Shown: one piece after another, positions 9,279 through 17,699 of the stretch
Layout of the letters: every line of letters begins with the position of its first letter
How positions within the stretch are numbered: the stretch's first letter is position 1
From: Ureibacillus composti
Lineage (GTDB): Bacteria; Bacillota; Bacilli; Bacillales_A; Planococcaceae
Reading direction: 5' to 3'
DNA length: 64,000 nucleotides
Assembly: GCA_030348875.1 (NCBI GenBank)
Contig: JAUCEP010000002.1
Span: 4,134,501-4,198,500, forward strand
The notes under the pieces: model-generated
What the model was told of the DNA's origin: nothing
The model's input: the letters and a program-made list of their open reading frames with translations, nothing else
The model's database searches: none
Program-made: the position numbers and the translations under genes

Positions 9279-9998
9279 TTATTCGCCTAAATCTGCATTA
9301 TGATATACACGTTGTACATCATCTAAATCTTCTAAAGCATCAATCATTTTTTCAAATTTCTCTTTATCAACACCAGAAAGTGCAACTTCTGTTTGAGGTA
9401 GCATTGTAAGTTCAGCTACTGAAAACTCTTCAATTCCAGCTGCTTTAAAAGCTTCTTGAGCAATGTGGAATTGATCAGGTTCAGCATAAACAATTACAGT
9501 ATCTTCTTCTTCAAATACATCACGTGCATCGACATCTGCTTCTAATAGTATTTCTAATATTTCATCAGCAGTTTTTCCTTCAATACCGAATACAGCAGTT
9601 GAATCAAACATGTAAGTAACAGAACCTGTTACACCCATGTTTCCTCCATTTTTACCGAAAGCGGCACGAACATCCGAAGCAGTACGGTTAACATTGTTCG
9701 TTAATGCATCAACGATTACCATTGTTCCACCTACACCGAATCCTTCGTAACGTAATTCATCGAAGTCTTCCCCGCCTGCACCTTTTGCTTTATCAATTGC
9801 CTTATCAATGATATGTTTTGGAACATTATAAGTTTTTGCACGTTCTAAAACAAATTTTAATGCTGAATTTGATTCTGGATCAGGCTCACCTTTTTTTGCA
9901 GCTACATAGATTTCAGTACCAAATTTAGCATAAATACGACTAGTATTTTTGTCTTTTTCCGCTTTTTTGTCTTTAATGTTGTTCCATTTACGACCCAT
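9279..9998 (-). CDS. yeeI: YebC/PmpR family protein (YeeI-like)
   Basis: YebC/TACO1-fold protein of 239 residues, near-identical in layout to B. subtilis Yee[17 protein letters not shown] start, [22 protein letters not shown], the [17 protein letters not shown] loop and a C-terminal [16 protein letters not shown]. Family members have been described both as DNA-binding regulators and, more recently, as translation factors that relieve ribosome stalling at proline stretches. The start at 9998 follows family convention and has AGAGAGTGA about 6 nt upstream; a GTG at 10007 is in frame but would overlap that site. Confidence 0.93.
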   Translation of the reverse strand: MGRKWNNIKDKKAEKDKNTSRIYAKFGTEIYVAAKKGEPDPESNSALKFVLERAKTYNVPKHIIDKAIDKAKGAGGEDFDELRYEGFGVGGTMVIVDALTNNVNRTASDVRAAFGKNGGNMGVTGSVTYMFDSTAVFGIEGKTADEILEILLEADVDARDVFEEEDTVIVYAEPDQFHIAQEAFKAAGIEEFSVAELTMLPQTEVALSGVDKEKFEKMIDALEDLDDVQRVYHNADLGE

Positions 9999-10149
9999 TG
10001 GATTCACTCTCTCTCATAAAATATTATATATAGAATTAAAGGCATCTCGTACTTTTACCTAAAATAAGTAAATAAGACTGTAATATTATACAATAATTTT
10101 TCAACAATGAAAATGGCGAAGAAAAAGCTTCTGTTCTTCCTCCCCATTA

Positions 10150-11007
10150 TTATAAATCACTAGCGTTAAATGTGTCGCCGCCTTCGATTGTTCCATTATC
10201 AAAACCTTTTTTAAACCATTTAACACGTTGCTTACTTGTACCATGTGTAAAGCTTTCAGGTACAACATAACCCTGTGCCTCTAACTGGAGAGTATCATCA
10301 CCAATAGCGTTGGCAGCATTTAACGCCTCATCAATATCGCCTGCTTCTAAATAGCCTAAATCTTGAACATGGTGCGCCCAAACTCCAGCAAAATAATCTG
10401 CTTGTAATTCTAATTTTACAGTTTCGGCATTATACTCTTCTTCGCTTACCTCACCGTTTAATGAATGTACCTGTTGTGAAGTTCCGAGCAACGTTTGAAC
10501 ATGATGACCAACTTCATGGGCAACTACGTATGCCATAGCAAAATCCCCAGGTGCATTAAACTGATCTCTTAGCTGTTTATAGAAACTTAAATCGATATAT
10601 AATTTATGGTCTGCCGGGCAATAGAATGGTCCAACTGCAGCACCCGCTACACCACAGCCAGATTGAACACTCTCTGTAAATAATACAAGCGTTGGATTTT
10701 CGTAGGTCTTACCCTGTTGTTTGAATAATTCTTGCCATACATCTTCTGTATCTGCTAAAACGACAGACACGAAATCAGCTAATTCTTCTTCTTCAGCAGT
10801 TGGTACATATTCCGTATTACTACCATTTTGGATCCCTTGTTCTACTTGATTTAAAATATCTCCTGAATCTCCGCCGCCCATTAATGTGAATATTATAACG
10901 AGAATAATTCCAATACCGCCAATTCCACCACCAATGACTCCCTTACTCATTCCGCTACCGCGGCGATCTTCAACATTGCTACTTTTTCTTCTTCCTTTAA
11001 ACTCCAT
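10150..11007 (-). CDS. ypfJ: YpfJ-type neutral zinc metallopeptidase
   Basis: PF04228 membrane-anchored peptidase of 285 residues. It opens with the family hallmark GRRKSSNVEDRRG, has one transmembrane helix at about residues 27-47 and carries the zinc motif HEVGHHVQ near residue 162. The catalytic domain starts at LADFVSVVLADTEDVWQELF, and the Cys pair in QSGCGVAGAAVGPFYCP is conserved. The start is set at the second ATG (11007), which is 9 nt after AGGGGG and matches the family start; the first ATG (11013) is only 3 nt from it. Substrate unknown. Single gene. Confidence 0.92.
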   Translation of the reverse strand: MEFKGRRKSSNVEDRRGSGMSKGVIGGGIGGIGIILVIIFTLMGGGDSGDILNQVEQGIQNGSNTEYVPTAEEEELADFVSVVLADTEDVWQELFKQQGKTYENPTLVLFTESVQSGCGVAGAAVGPFYCPADHKLYIDLSFYKQLRDQFNAPGDFAMAYVVAHEVGHHVQTLLGTSQQVHSLNGEVSEEEYNAETVKLELQADYFAGVWAHHVQDLGYLEAGDIDEALNAANAIGDDTLQLEAQGYVVPESFTHGTSKQRVKWFKKGFDNGTIEGGDTFNASDL

Positions 11008-11104
11008 ATCCATTAGCCCCCTAAATTTGGACGTTTCAATTATTATTGCCCTATTTTTCTAACAAAATAATTGAAATCATCCTTTGGGTAGCGTACTAAT
11101 GAAA

Positions 11105-11572
11105 TTAGTCTATGTTTTGTTCGCTTAGGATTTTATTTAAAAAGACTTCACAACCCTCTTTAACTAAATCATATGTTTCTTGAAAGTCACCTGTATAATA
11201 AGGGTCAGGTACATCTGTTTGGTGTAGTGTTAAATCTAAAAACCGGAAAATTTTCGGATGGTCAGGCTGGCCAAGTATTTTACGGATGTTTCGTACATTA
11301 CTTGCATCCATACCAACAATATAATCAAATTGTTCAAAGTCGTTGGAAGAAACTTGACGCCCTTTCATTCCACTTGTTGAAATTCCGTACTCTTTGAGCT
11401 TTGCTCGAGTTCCTTTATGTGGTTGCTCCCCTAGATGATAAGAACTAGTCCCTGCAGAATCTACTTTAATTTGATCAGTTAAACCCTTCTCTTCAATTAA
11501 GTGACGCATCACAGCTTCAGCCATTGGTGAACGACATATGTTTCCTAAACAAACGAATAATATGCAGATCAT
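11105..11572 (-). CDS. yfkJ: Low-molecular-weight protein-tyrosine phosphatase (YfkJ-like)
   Basis: Cytosolic phosphatase of 155 residues. The P-loop VCLGNICRSPMAEA carries the nucleophilic Cys and the Arg of the C(X)5R(S/T) motif, and the general acid sits in DVPDPYYTGDF. It hydrolyses phosphotyrosine and possibly phosphoarginine as YwlE does, but the sequence is closer to YfkJ, which B. subtilis links to stress resistance. The ATG overlaps the stop codon of a 25-codon ORF (ATGA), implying translational coupling. GGAGGG is 7 nt upstream and lies inside that small ORF. Confidence 0.93.
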   Translation of the reverse strand: MICILFVCLGNICRSPMAEAVMRHLIEEKGLTDQIKVDSAGTSSYHLGEQPHKGTRAKLKEYGISTSGMKGRQVSSNDFEQFDYIVGMDASNVRNIRKILGQPDHPKIFRFLDLTLHQTDVPDPYYTGDFQETYDLVKEGCEVFLNKILSEQNID

Positions 11573-11646
11573 ACTTTTCCCTCCAAACTTTTTTCATAAA
11601 CCTTTGCGAAATTGCAGAATGGATCATATGTAACTTCTTTTCGCAT
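11569..11646 (-). CDS. 25-aa ORF translationally coupled to the phosphatase
   Basis: A short ORF (start MRKEVTYDPF, end SLEGKV) preceded by AAAAGGAGAAAACG, a strong ribosome site. Its TGA stop overlaps the phosphatase ATG as ATGA, and its last codons contain the phosphatase ribosome site. It is not similar to YfkK, the small protein upstream of yfkJ in B. subtilis. It could be a leader peptide that controls the phosphatase, or simply a coupling device. No database support was possible here. Confidence 0.5.
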   Translation of the reverse strand: MRKEVTYDPFCNFAKVYEKSLEGKV

Positions 11647-11660
11647 CGTTTTCTCCTTTT

Positions 11661-11689
11661 AAAAAGCACTCTCCCAATGGAAAGTGCTT
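11661..11689 (-). terminator. Intrinsic terminator of the plsC-like gene
   Basis: AAGCACT/AGTGCTT with inner TCC/GGA pairing; on the minus strand it is followed by TTTTAAAAGG, which runs into the ribosome site of the 25-codon ORF. The yfkJ-like unit must therefore have readthrough or a very tight promoter inside this region. Confidence 0.75.
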
Positions 11690-11702
11690 AGATGAGATTA
11701 GA

Positions 11703-12305
11703 TTATTTTCCTGAGATTTTCTTTAGCTCCTCAGTCAGACGGACAAATTCTGATTCTAAAAATTGTGTTGCTTCATCACGAGCTTCTTTCCCACTACCAA
11801 CTGCAAAGGGTTTCCCGTAAATTAAATAGCCCTTTTGTCGTTTAACTACTCCTCCGACATCTTTTGGCCCTACATAAGCAGCGGGAACAATTTGAGCCTT
11901 CGACAGTTGTGCAATAGTAATCGCACCTTGCTTTAACTCTGTATTTTCTGTGGATCTTGTACCACTTGGGAAGATGCCAACAATTTTCCCTTCTTTAATA
12001 AGCTGTCGTGGGATTTTAATTACGCTTGGTCCTGGATTTTCACGGTCTACAGGAAAGGCATTTAGTTGCGGAAATAACCAACCAAATCCTTTTGAATCGA
12101 ACAATTGTTTTTTCGCCATAAAATGAATTTGACGAGGTAACATAGAGACACCTAAATTTAGTATATCGACGTAACCGTTATGCGTACACGCAATAACAAA
12201 GCCGCCGCCTTCTGGTAAATTTTCTTTACCATACACTTTTGCTTTTGCTCCATTTACCTTTAAGAATACGTTTACGAGTCTTGCACCAAAATTATATAAA
12301 GCCAC
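11703..12305 (-). CDS. plsC: 1-acyl-glycerol-3-phosphate acyltransferase, PlsC-like
   Basis: Membrane-associated acyltransferase of 200 residues that acylates lysophosphatidate in phospholipid synthesis. The catalytic HX4D box is HNGYVD near residue 42, and the glycerol-phosphate-binding block reads FPSGTRS near residue 113 (usual PEGTRS, so the Glu is Ser here). LNAFPVDRE is the second family block. The start is GTG 12305 with TAGGA upstream. The Glu-to-Ser change occurs in several bacilli-type paralogues and leaves substrate choice uncertain. Confidence 0.88.
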   Translation of the reverse strand: MALYNFGARLVNVFLKVNGAKAKVYGKENLPEGGGFVIACTHNGYVDILNLGVSMLPRQIHFMAKKQLFDSKGFGWLFPQLNAFPVDRENPGPSVIKIPRQLIKEGKIVGIFPSGTRSTENTELKQGAITIAQLSKAQIVPAAYVGPKDVGGVVKRQKGYLIYGKPFAVGSGKEARDEATQFLESEFVRLTEELKKISGK

Positions 12306-12387
12306 TGTTAGATTCCTACCTTAACTTATATTTATATTCTACTAGCATTGTAATCGAAAGTCGTTGGACGTTTCAATTAGTTACAGA

Positions 12388-13233
12388 TTAAGACTTGCTA
12401 GCGCCAACTAAAATATCCAGATCAATTGTAATTTCGTCTAATCGAATGTCTTGTATTGATTCAATATGCCAGCCTAATGGAGTCATTTCCAATAATTTAG
12501 GAACAAGATTTTCTTCGAGTGGAATAGTATAAGTCACTCTCTCTTGCGTAACATTCGTATATTGTTCCTTAAAACGTTTTACGGTTTGCTCATTTGAATA
12601 TTGTTCTTTCTCAGAGTCTGCAAATGCAAGTTTTCTTACCTCATTTAAGTAGTTAGATTGAGGTACTACTTTAATAACTCTTCCACCAGGTTTTAAAATT
12701 CGGTTAAACTCATCATAATTGGCTGGGGATAAAATATTTAAGATAACATCGAAGCTTTTCTCCTGAAACGGACTATTTGCTAAATCCCCGACGCACCAGA
12801 TTTTTTGTTCATAATTCTTTGCTGCCGCTACAATACCTTCTTTTGAAATATCTATACCAACAGCTACTACTTCCTGTTTTAATTGGTTGCAAATTCTGTC
12901 TAAATGGGAACCTTCACCACAACCAGTATCTAAAATGGTGTAGCAATGATCTCCTATTATCTTAGCTATTGCTTGTTGTATTTCATCATATAAACCACTA
13001 CACATAATCTCTTTTCTCGATTCGAATAAACTCTTACTATACATCGTGTTTAGTGGCTTTGTCATAAAGTTCACATAACCTTGCTTTGCTATATCAAATG
13101 AATGACTCTGTTGACATGATACATGTCCATAATCGCTAATGCTCATTTCGGTACTACAGATTGGACAAGCAAACATCGCTTGATTTTCTTTCATATAGTT
13201 AATACTTGCAACTCTTTTTGAAACTTTCCCCAT
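12388..13233 (-). CDS. rlmA: RlmA-type 23S rRNA (guanine-N1) methyltransferase
   Basis: Zinc-ribbon methyltransferase of 281 residues. The N-terminal treble-clef CPIC...C...H is at about residues 23-45, followed by FDIAKQGYVNFM, the family signature. The SAM site is ILDTGCGEGSHLDRI with VGIDISKEGI, and SPANYDEFNRILKPGG follows. The family methylates G745 (RlmAI) or G748 (RlmAII/TlrB) in helix 35 of 23S rRNA, the macrolide/tylosin region. B. subtilis has one such protein, YxjB, and this is its likely counterpart. Start supported by AAAGGAG 8 nt upstream of ATG 13233. Confidence 0.85.
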   Translation of the reverse strand: MGKVSKRVASINYMKENQAMFACPICSTEMSISDYGHVSCQQSHSFDIAKQGYVNFMTKPLNTMYSKSLFESRKEIMCSGLYDEIQQAIAKIIGDHCYTILDTGCGEGSHLDRICNQLKQEVVAVGIDISKEGIVAAAKNYEQKIWCVGDLANSPFQEKSFDVILNILSPANYDEFNRILKPGGRVIKVVPQSNYLNEVRKLAFADSEKEQYSNEQTVKRFKEQYTNVTQERVTYTIPLEENLVPKLLEMTPLGWHIESIQDIRLDEITIDLDILVGASKS

Positions 13234-13363
13234 TGTAATGCTCCTTTTTTATTACTGCTATTAGAATAACACTAATTACTTTATGTATAAAATTTGTCTT
13301 CTACACTGGGCTTAGTTATTTTAAAATGACAAGTTAACATGTATGAGCTATAGATTTAAATAG

Positions 13364-14026
13364 TTAGTTTATAGGAAGATGTTTTACTTCAGACTTTTTT
13401 GGAACCTCGGTAATTTCCACAAATTCCGTTAAAACGTTATTTACTTTCTGTATATCATTATTGGACAAAATCTGTTGATTTTTATCATTCCAGTATTTTG
13501 TTAAATCATTGATTTTAATAACATCCACATTAGAAGAATGGATTTCAATTTTATGAAAAGTACATTTGTCAGAAAAAGTTATTAACGAAAAAACCACTTT
13601 TGAATCAAGATTTGGAACTACACGATTTACAAAAGACAAAGCATCATTACTTTCTAAAATCGGGTTTGGAAACTTACCCACTCGATCTTTATGATGTGCT
13701 TGAACCCATTCATCATCTTGCTCCCTACCGAAAATCCATCCTGTTTCCTTTTGTAAATTAAGCACATAAACTCCCGACGGATGCACGAATACAAGATCAA
13801 TAATTTTATTAGAATTAGGTAGTTTTAATTGCCATAATATCTTATGTTCATCTTGTACTTTTTCTAATTTCCGAACTAAATTATAGGTTGAACGTACCTT
13901 TTTATTAATCAACACTTGTAAATATGAGTACCCCGTTAATTTACTAAATTGCTGATTTTCAAATTTATATATAGAAGCAGCAAGTAGAATTCCCATTAAT
14001 ATAATAACGAAAAGAAACCAAATCAT
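13364..14026 (-). CDS. Membrane-anchored NERD-like domain protein
   Basis: 220 residues with one N-terminal transmembrane helix (residues 2-20) and a cytosolic domain resembling NERD (nuclease-related): a core IDLVFVHPSGVYVLNLQKETGWIFG, then DDEWVQAHHK and the PNPILESNDALSFV helix. In typical NERD domains the strand after the core carries an E-x-K pair; here it is NLQK, so the acidic catalytic residue appears lost and nuclease activity is doubtful. Start supported by GAGGGGAGC upstream. Role unknown. Confidence 0.6.
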   Translation of the reverse strand: MIWFLFVIILMGILLAASIYKFENQQFSKLTGYSYLQVLINKKVRSTYNLVRKLEKVQDEHKILWQLKLPNSNKIIDLVFVHPSGVYVLNLQKETGWIFGREQDDEWVQAHHKDRVGKFPNPILESNDALSFVNRVVPNLDSKVVFSLITFSDKCTFHKIEIHSSNVDVIKINDLTKYWNDKNQQILSNNDIQKVNNVLTEFVEITEVPKKSEVKHLPIN

Positions 14027-14267
14027 ATTTTAGCTCCCCTCTCTATAGTCAATGATTAATATAATTATTTTATCAGAGTTAAAAGATGCTGACTATGAAA
14101 CTTCTAAATCGAATCTGTTGCGCAGTCCTTCTTTTAAAAAATCTCCTCTATGACCCGAATGAAATTGACCTTACAATAAGATTAAAAAAGCAGTCCAAAC
14201 AAAGCACAATGAAACAGGATGTCGGAGCGCTTTCTTAGTTACTATTTAAAACAGGAGGAGATTTTGA

Positions 14268-15134
14268 ATGGGATGGGTAGAATCAATACAAAAAGCAATT
14301 GATTATATTGAAGCGAATTTGATAATTTCCAACCTTACTACTTACGACATTGCAAAAGTTGCAAATTCGTCTGTTTTTCATTTCCAGAGAATGTTTTCCA
14401 TTTTAACAGATCATACAGTCAGTGATTATATTCGAAGAAGACGTTTAACTTTAGCTGCTCAGGATTTAATCAGTACAGATGAAAAGATTATTGACCTAGC
14501 GCTAAAATATGGATATGAGACACCAGAAGCGTTTACAAAAGCATTTCGAAAACAACATGGGGTATCACCTACGGAAGCCCGCAAACGAATTGGTACCCTC
14601 CAGTCATATAATCGCCTCATAATTCAAATTAATTTGAAGGGAGCAATACCCATGAATTACAGAATCGTTGAAAAAGATGCATTTCAGGTGGTCGGAGTTA
14701 AAAGAACGTACAATTGTCAAAATGGGGAGAATACAATGGGAATTCCACAGTTCTGGGAAGACGCCCATATAGATGGCACGAACGATCAACTATTTTCATT
14801 GAATAATGGGGAAATAGTTGGTGTATTAGGCGTGTGTATTGTGAATGCAGATCAAAAGAGCAGAGGATTAATGGACTATTGGATTGCAACTGCACATCAT
14901 GGAGAGGTACCAAAAAATCTCCTCTCTACTAAAATTCCCGCTTCTAAATGGGCAATTTTCGAAGTCCATGGTCCAATGCCACATGCTATGCAAGACACTT
15001 GGAAGAAAATTTTCTCTGAATGGTTCCCTTCTAACCCTTATGAATACACTGGAACTGCAGAGCTAGAAGTCTATACAAACGGAAACCCTTCAAATCCAGA
15101 CTATTATTCAGAGATTTGGATTCCGATTAAATAG
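14268..15134 (+). CDS. AraC family regulator with GyrI-like effector domain
   Basis: 288-residue transcription factor. Residues 1-105 hold two helix-turn-helix units (TTYDIAKVANSSVFHFQRMF and DLALKYGYETPEAFTKAFRKQHGVSPTEARK). Residues 120-288 are a GyrI-like/effector-binding domain (YRIVEKDAFQVVGVKR; PASKWAIFEVHGPMP; ELEVYTNGNPSNPDYYSEIWIPI), which in relatives binds small hydrophobic or cationic drugs. It stands alone with ACAGGAGGAG upstream and a gap on each side, so the target promoter is not evident. The hydrolase downstream is the nearest same-strand gene. Confidence 0.88.
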   Translation: MGWVESIQKAIDYIEANLIISNLTTYDIAKVANSSVFHFQRMFSILTDHTVSDYIRRRRLTLAAQDLISTDEKIIDLALKYGYETPEAFTKAFRKQHGVSPTEARKRIGTLQSYNRLIIQINLKGAIPMNYRIVEKDAFQVVGVKRTYNCQNGENTMGIPQFWEDAHIDGTNDQLFSLNNGEIVGVLGVCIVNADQKSRGLMDYWIATAHHGEVPKNLLSTKIPASKWAIFEVHGPMPHAMQDTWKKIFSEWFPSNPYEYTGTAELEVYTNGNPSNPDYYSEIWIPIK

Positions 15135-15144
15135 AAATGATTAG

Positions 15145-15184
15145 GCTATCAGGGAGCAAAACTCTTTGGTAAGCCTTTTTCTAA
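15145..15184 (+). terminator. Possible terminator after the AraC-type gene
   Basis: AGGCTATC...GGTAAGCCT forms a bulged 8-bp stem with a long loop followed by TTTTTCTAATT. Weak but well placed. Confidence 0.4.
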
Positions 15185-15224
15185 TTAAATTACTACACTA
15201 AATTATTGAATTAACATATTTCTA

Positions 15225-15339
15225 GGAAATAAATTTTATAATTGTCGAAATTTTTATAATAAACAGGAAATAATTGATTTCCTGGGAAATTACGACGAAA
15301 AAATTTATTTCCCCACTTCTTTTGAAAATAAATTTTCAA
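15225..15339. repeat. Nested inverted repeats upstream of the DUF4309-NagZ gene
   Basis: Outer arms GGAAATAAATTTT (15225-15237) and AAATTTATTTCC (about 15301-15312) flank the inner palindrome CAGGAAAT/ATTTCCTG (15264-15284). A second palindrome, TTGAAAAT/ATTTTCAA, follows at 15322-15339. GTCG and CGAC also pair between the arms. The region is non-coding and ends 90 bp before the hydrolase start; it could be a mobile remnant, a structured 5' region or operators. Confidence 0.5.
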
Positions 15340-15430
15340 GGAACATATCTAATGAAACCTTTTATTTTAATAAACGACAAATTTCATACCACATGCTATT
15401 TCTACAATCTAAATGTTATGGAGGGAAGAT

Positions 15431-17107
15431 ATGTATAAGAAAGGAATATTGATTTTTTTAGCCATCATTGCAGTGCTTACTCTAACTTTTCTTATAAAAA
15501 ATACTGCTGTTTTAAATAAACAAACAAATAAAGATAATGAAGAAAATAATCAGTTAACAAAAACAAACACTACCTCTCCAAATCAACTAATAAAAACAAT
15601 ATTCTCTAATGCTGAAAAAGGGAGAATTCCCGACTTTTCATTCATTGCAGGAGAAACATCATTTAAGGAAGTAATCAATAAATTAGGAGAACCACAATCA
15701 CTTAATCATACAGTTAGTGGGAATTATGCAAACTTTCAGCAATCTGATCTATCTATCGGTTATGAGCTTTCGAATGTTTTTGATATTCGTTCAAATGACC
15801 CGATTTTAAAGGAAATTCATTTGGAAGATTTAAAGGAATTCGTTGGAGAACCTGATCAAATAACATATTACAAAGATGAGACGATCGATCAGATTATTCT
15901 TACTTATCGTGTAAATTCATCTTATAAACTAAAATGGATTTTCTCAAAACCTAGTGAACAAGATCCTAATCCAACTGTTCATCATATTTCGGTAGTTACA
16001 CAGGCTCATGAACAATTAACCCAAACGATTACTGAAATGTCACTAGATGAAAAAATAGGTCAAATGATTTTTGCAGGGATATCTGGAACAGTAGTGGGTC
16101 AGGAAACAGAAAACCTCATTTTGCAGGACAAAATCGGAGGAATGATATTTTTCAATAGAAACTTAAACTCGCCTTCACAAATTCTAAAATTATTAAACGA
16201 TATAAAAGAAGTTAATTCGAATAATAACTCCCCATTGTTTTTGGGGATTGATGAAGAAGGCGGTCAAATATCTAGATTACAATCCGCATTTACAACACTT
16301 CCTTCTAATCAAGTTATAGGTCAGGTTAATAATGTATCATTTGCCTATGAACTAGGAACAATACTCGGGAAAGAGTTATCAACTTTTGGATTTAATCTAG
16401 ATTTTGCACCTGTATTAGATGTAAATAGTAATCCGAATAATCCCGTCATTGGTAATCGTTCTTACGGAAATAGCAAAGATCTTGTTGCCAAGCTAGGCGT
16501 GGAAACAATGAAAGGGATTCAGTCTGAAAATGTGATTTCTGTCATTAAACATTTTCCAGGCCATGGTGACACATCGGTAGATTCACATTACGAACTTCCA
16601 TTAGTGAATAAATCGAAAGAGGAACTCCAACAATTAGAACTAATCCCTTTTAAAAAGGCAATTTCAGAAGGTGCAGATGTTGTAATGATTGCACATATTT
16701 TATTACCACAGGTTGATCCATCATCTCCTGCCTCGATGTCTAAAACTATCATTGATGGTTTATTAAGAGATGAATTATCATTTGATGGTGTTGTAATAAC
16801 AGACGATTTAACGATGGAAGCAATAACAGACAATTATAGTATCTCACGAGCTAGTGTAGAATCTATAAAGGCAGGAAGCGACATAATTTTAATTGCCCAC
16901 AATTATGAGAATATTACCTCTTCCATTCAGTCTATAAAGAATGCTATTAATAATGGAGAACTTTCCGAACAAAGAATAAATGCTAGTGTTCGTCGTATAC
17001 TTTTATTAAAAGAAAAATACAAATTAACTAACTCTCAAATTAATGAAGCTAATGTTGACGAAATTAATGAGTTAATTAATCAATTAGAGGAAAAATATAA
17101 TTCATAA
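15431..17107 (+). CDS. nagZ: DUF4309 domain fused to beta-N-acetylglucosaminidase NagZ (GH3)
   Basis: 558 residues with an N-terminal anchor helix (5-23), so the enzyme sits on the outer face of the membrane. Residues about 50-190 match the DUF4309/YjgB pattern: AEKGRIPDFSF, a GEPQ turn, VFDIRSND, then GEPDQITYYKDE and YKLKWIFSKP. Residues about 195-545 are a GH3 hydrolase: MIFAGISG, FLGIDEEGGQISRL, FAPVLDVNSNPNNPVIGNRSYG, the catalytic loop KHFPGHGDTSVDSHYELP near residue 373 and the nucleophile region VITDDLTMEAI. NagZ releases GlcNAc from peptidoglycan fragments. The C-terminal extension of B. subtilis NagZ is absent. Start ATG 15431 has GGAGGG at 6 nt; ATG 15413 would overlap it. Confidence 0.9.
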   Translation: MYKKGILIFLAIIAVLTLTFLIKNTAVLNKQTNKDNEENNQLTKTNTTSPNQLIKTIFSNAEKGRIPDFSFIAGETSFKEVINKLGEPQSLNHTVSGNYANFQQSDLSIGYELSNVFDIRSNDPILKEIHLEDLKEFVGEPDQITYYKDETIDQIILTYRVNSSYKLKWIFSKPSEQDPNPTVHHISVVTQAHEQLTQTITEMSLDEKIGQMIFAGISGTVVGQETENLILQDKIGGMIFFNRNLNSPSQILKLLNDIKEVNSNNNSPLFLGIDEEGGQISRLQSAFTTLPSNQVIGQVNNVSFAYELGTILGKELSTFGFNLDFAPVLDVNSNPNNPVIGNRSYGNSKDLVAKLGVETMKGIQSENVISVIKHFPGHGDTSVDSHYELPLVNKSKEELQQLELIPFKKAISEGADVVMIAHILLPQVDPSSPASMSKTIIDGLLRDELSFDGVVITDDLTMEAITDNYSISRASVESIKAGSDIILIAHNYENITSSIQSIKNAINNGELSEQRINASVRRILLLKEKYKLTNSQINEANVDEINELINQLEEKYNS

Positions 17108-17173
17108 ATTTGGGGACTATGTAAATAATAAAGATATTATTTTAAATTCCTAATGATCACGGAGGTTTTTACT

Positions 17174-17620
17174 GTGGACATCATTGATGAACATTCAATT
17201 CCAGCTTTCATTGATTCGAACCAGCTAATCATTGAATTAGAAAGTGTCGATATTTACAATAATGTCATCGCCCCTGTTCACGCGAAAGAATATGAAATTC
17301 AACCAGAAATAAAGGTTCCTTATCATATAGAAATCGAACAAAATACACAAAAAAGTGTTGATGAAGGACATTCTCCTTGGAGATTGGACCCTTTATTTAC
17401 AACTCAAGTTTTTGTAAGTGTACATCTTTTCCCGGATGGTATTGTTGGTGATTATCCTATTGAAGAAGAAAATTTAAAATTAATACACAGTGATGTTGAA
17501 CTCGCCATAGTAGAGGTAAACGATGAAGATACAAATATCAAAAGAGTTTATTTAAAAAGAGTGGTACGCCAAGATCCGACTGGGATTTGGACAGTTATTG
17601 GATATGATGTAACCAAATAA
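17174..17620 (+). CDS. Hypothetical beta-rich protein, 148 aa
   Basis: Not recognised. The protein is acidic and rich in predicted strands (SNQLIIELESVDIYNNVI; TTQVFVSVHLFPDG; RVYLKRVVRQDPTGIWTVIGYD), with no signal peptide. It may be a single beta-sandwich or barrel domain. The GTG at 17174 lies 8 nt after GGAGG and is preferred over the in-frame ATG at 17153, which lies before that site. It follows the NagZ fusion by 66 bp on the same strand and ends at a strong terminator, so the two genes may be one transcript. Confidence 0.65.
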   Translation: MDIIDEHSIPAFIDSNQLIIELESVDIYNNVIAPVHAKEYEIQPEIKVPYHIEIEQNTQKSVDEGHSPWRLDPLFTTQVFVSVHLFPDGIVGDYPIEEENLKLIHSDVELAIVEVNDEDTNIKRVYLKRVVRQDPTGIWTVIGYDVTK

Positions 17621-17660
17621 AAAACTCGTCATGTGGTCAATCCACAATGGCGAGTTTTTC
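17621..17660. terminator. Bidirectional terminator between convergent units
   Basis: AAACTCG(t)CAT(g)TGG...CCA(c)ATG(g)CGAGTTT, a 15-bp imperfect stem with A- and T-runs at either end. It separates the hypothetical gene from the convergent opuA operon. Confidence 0.85.
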
Positions 17661-17699
17661 ACTATTTTTATTTTCGTGCTCTTGGTTGGTTACGAAGGA

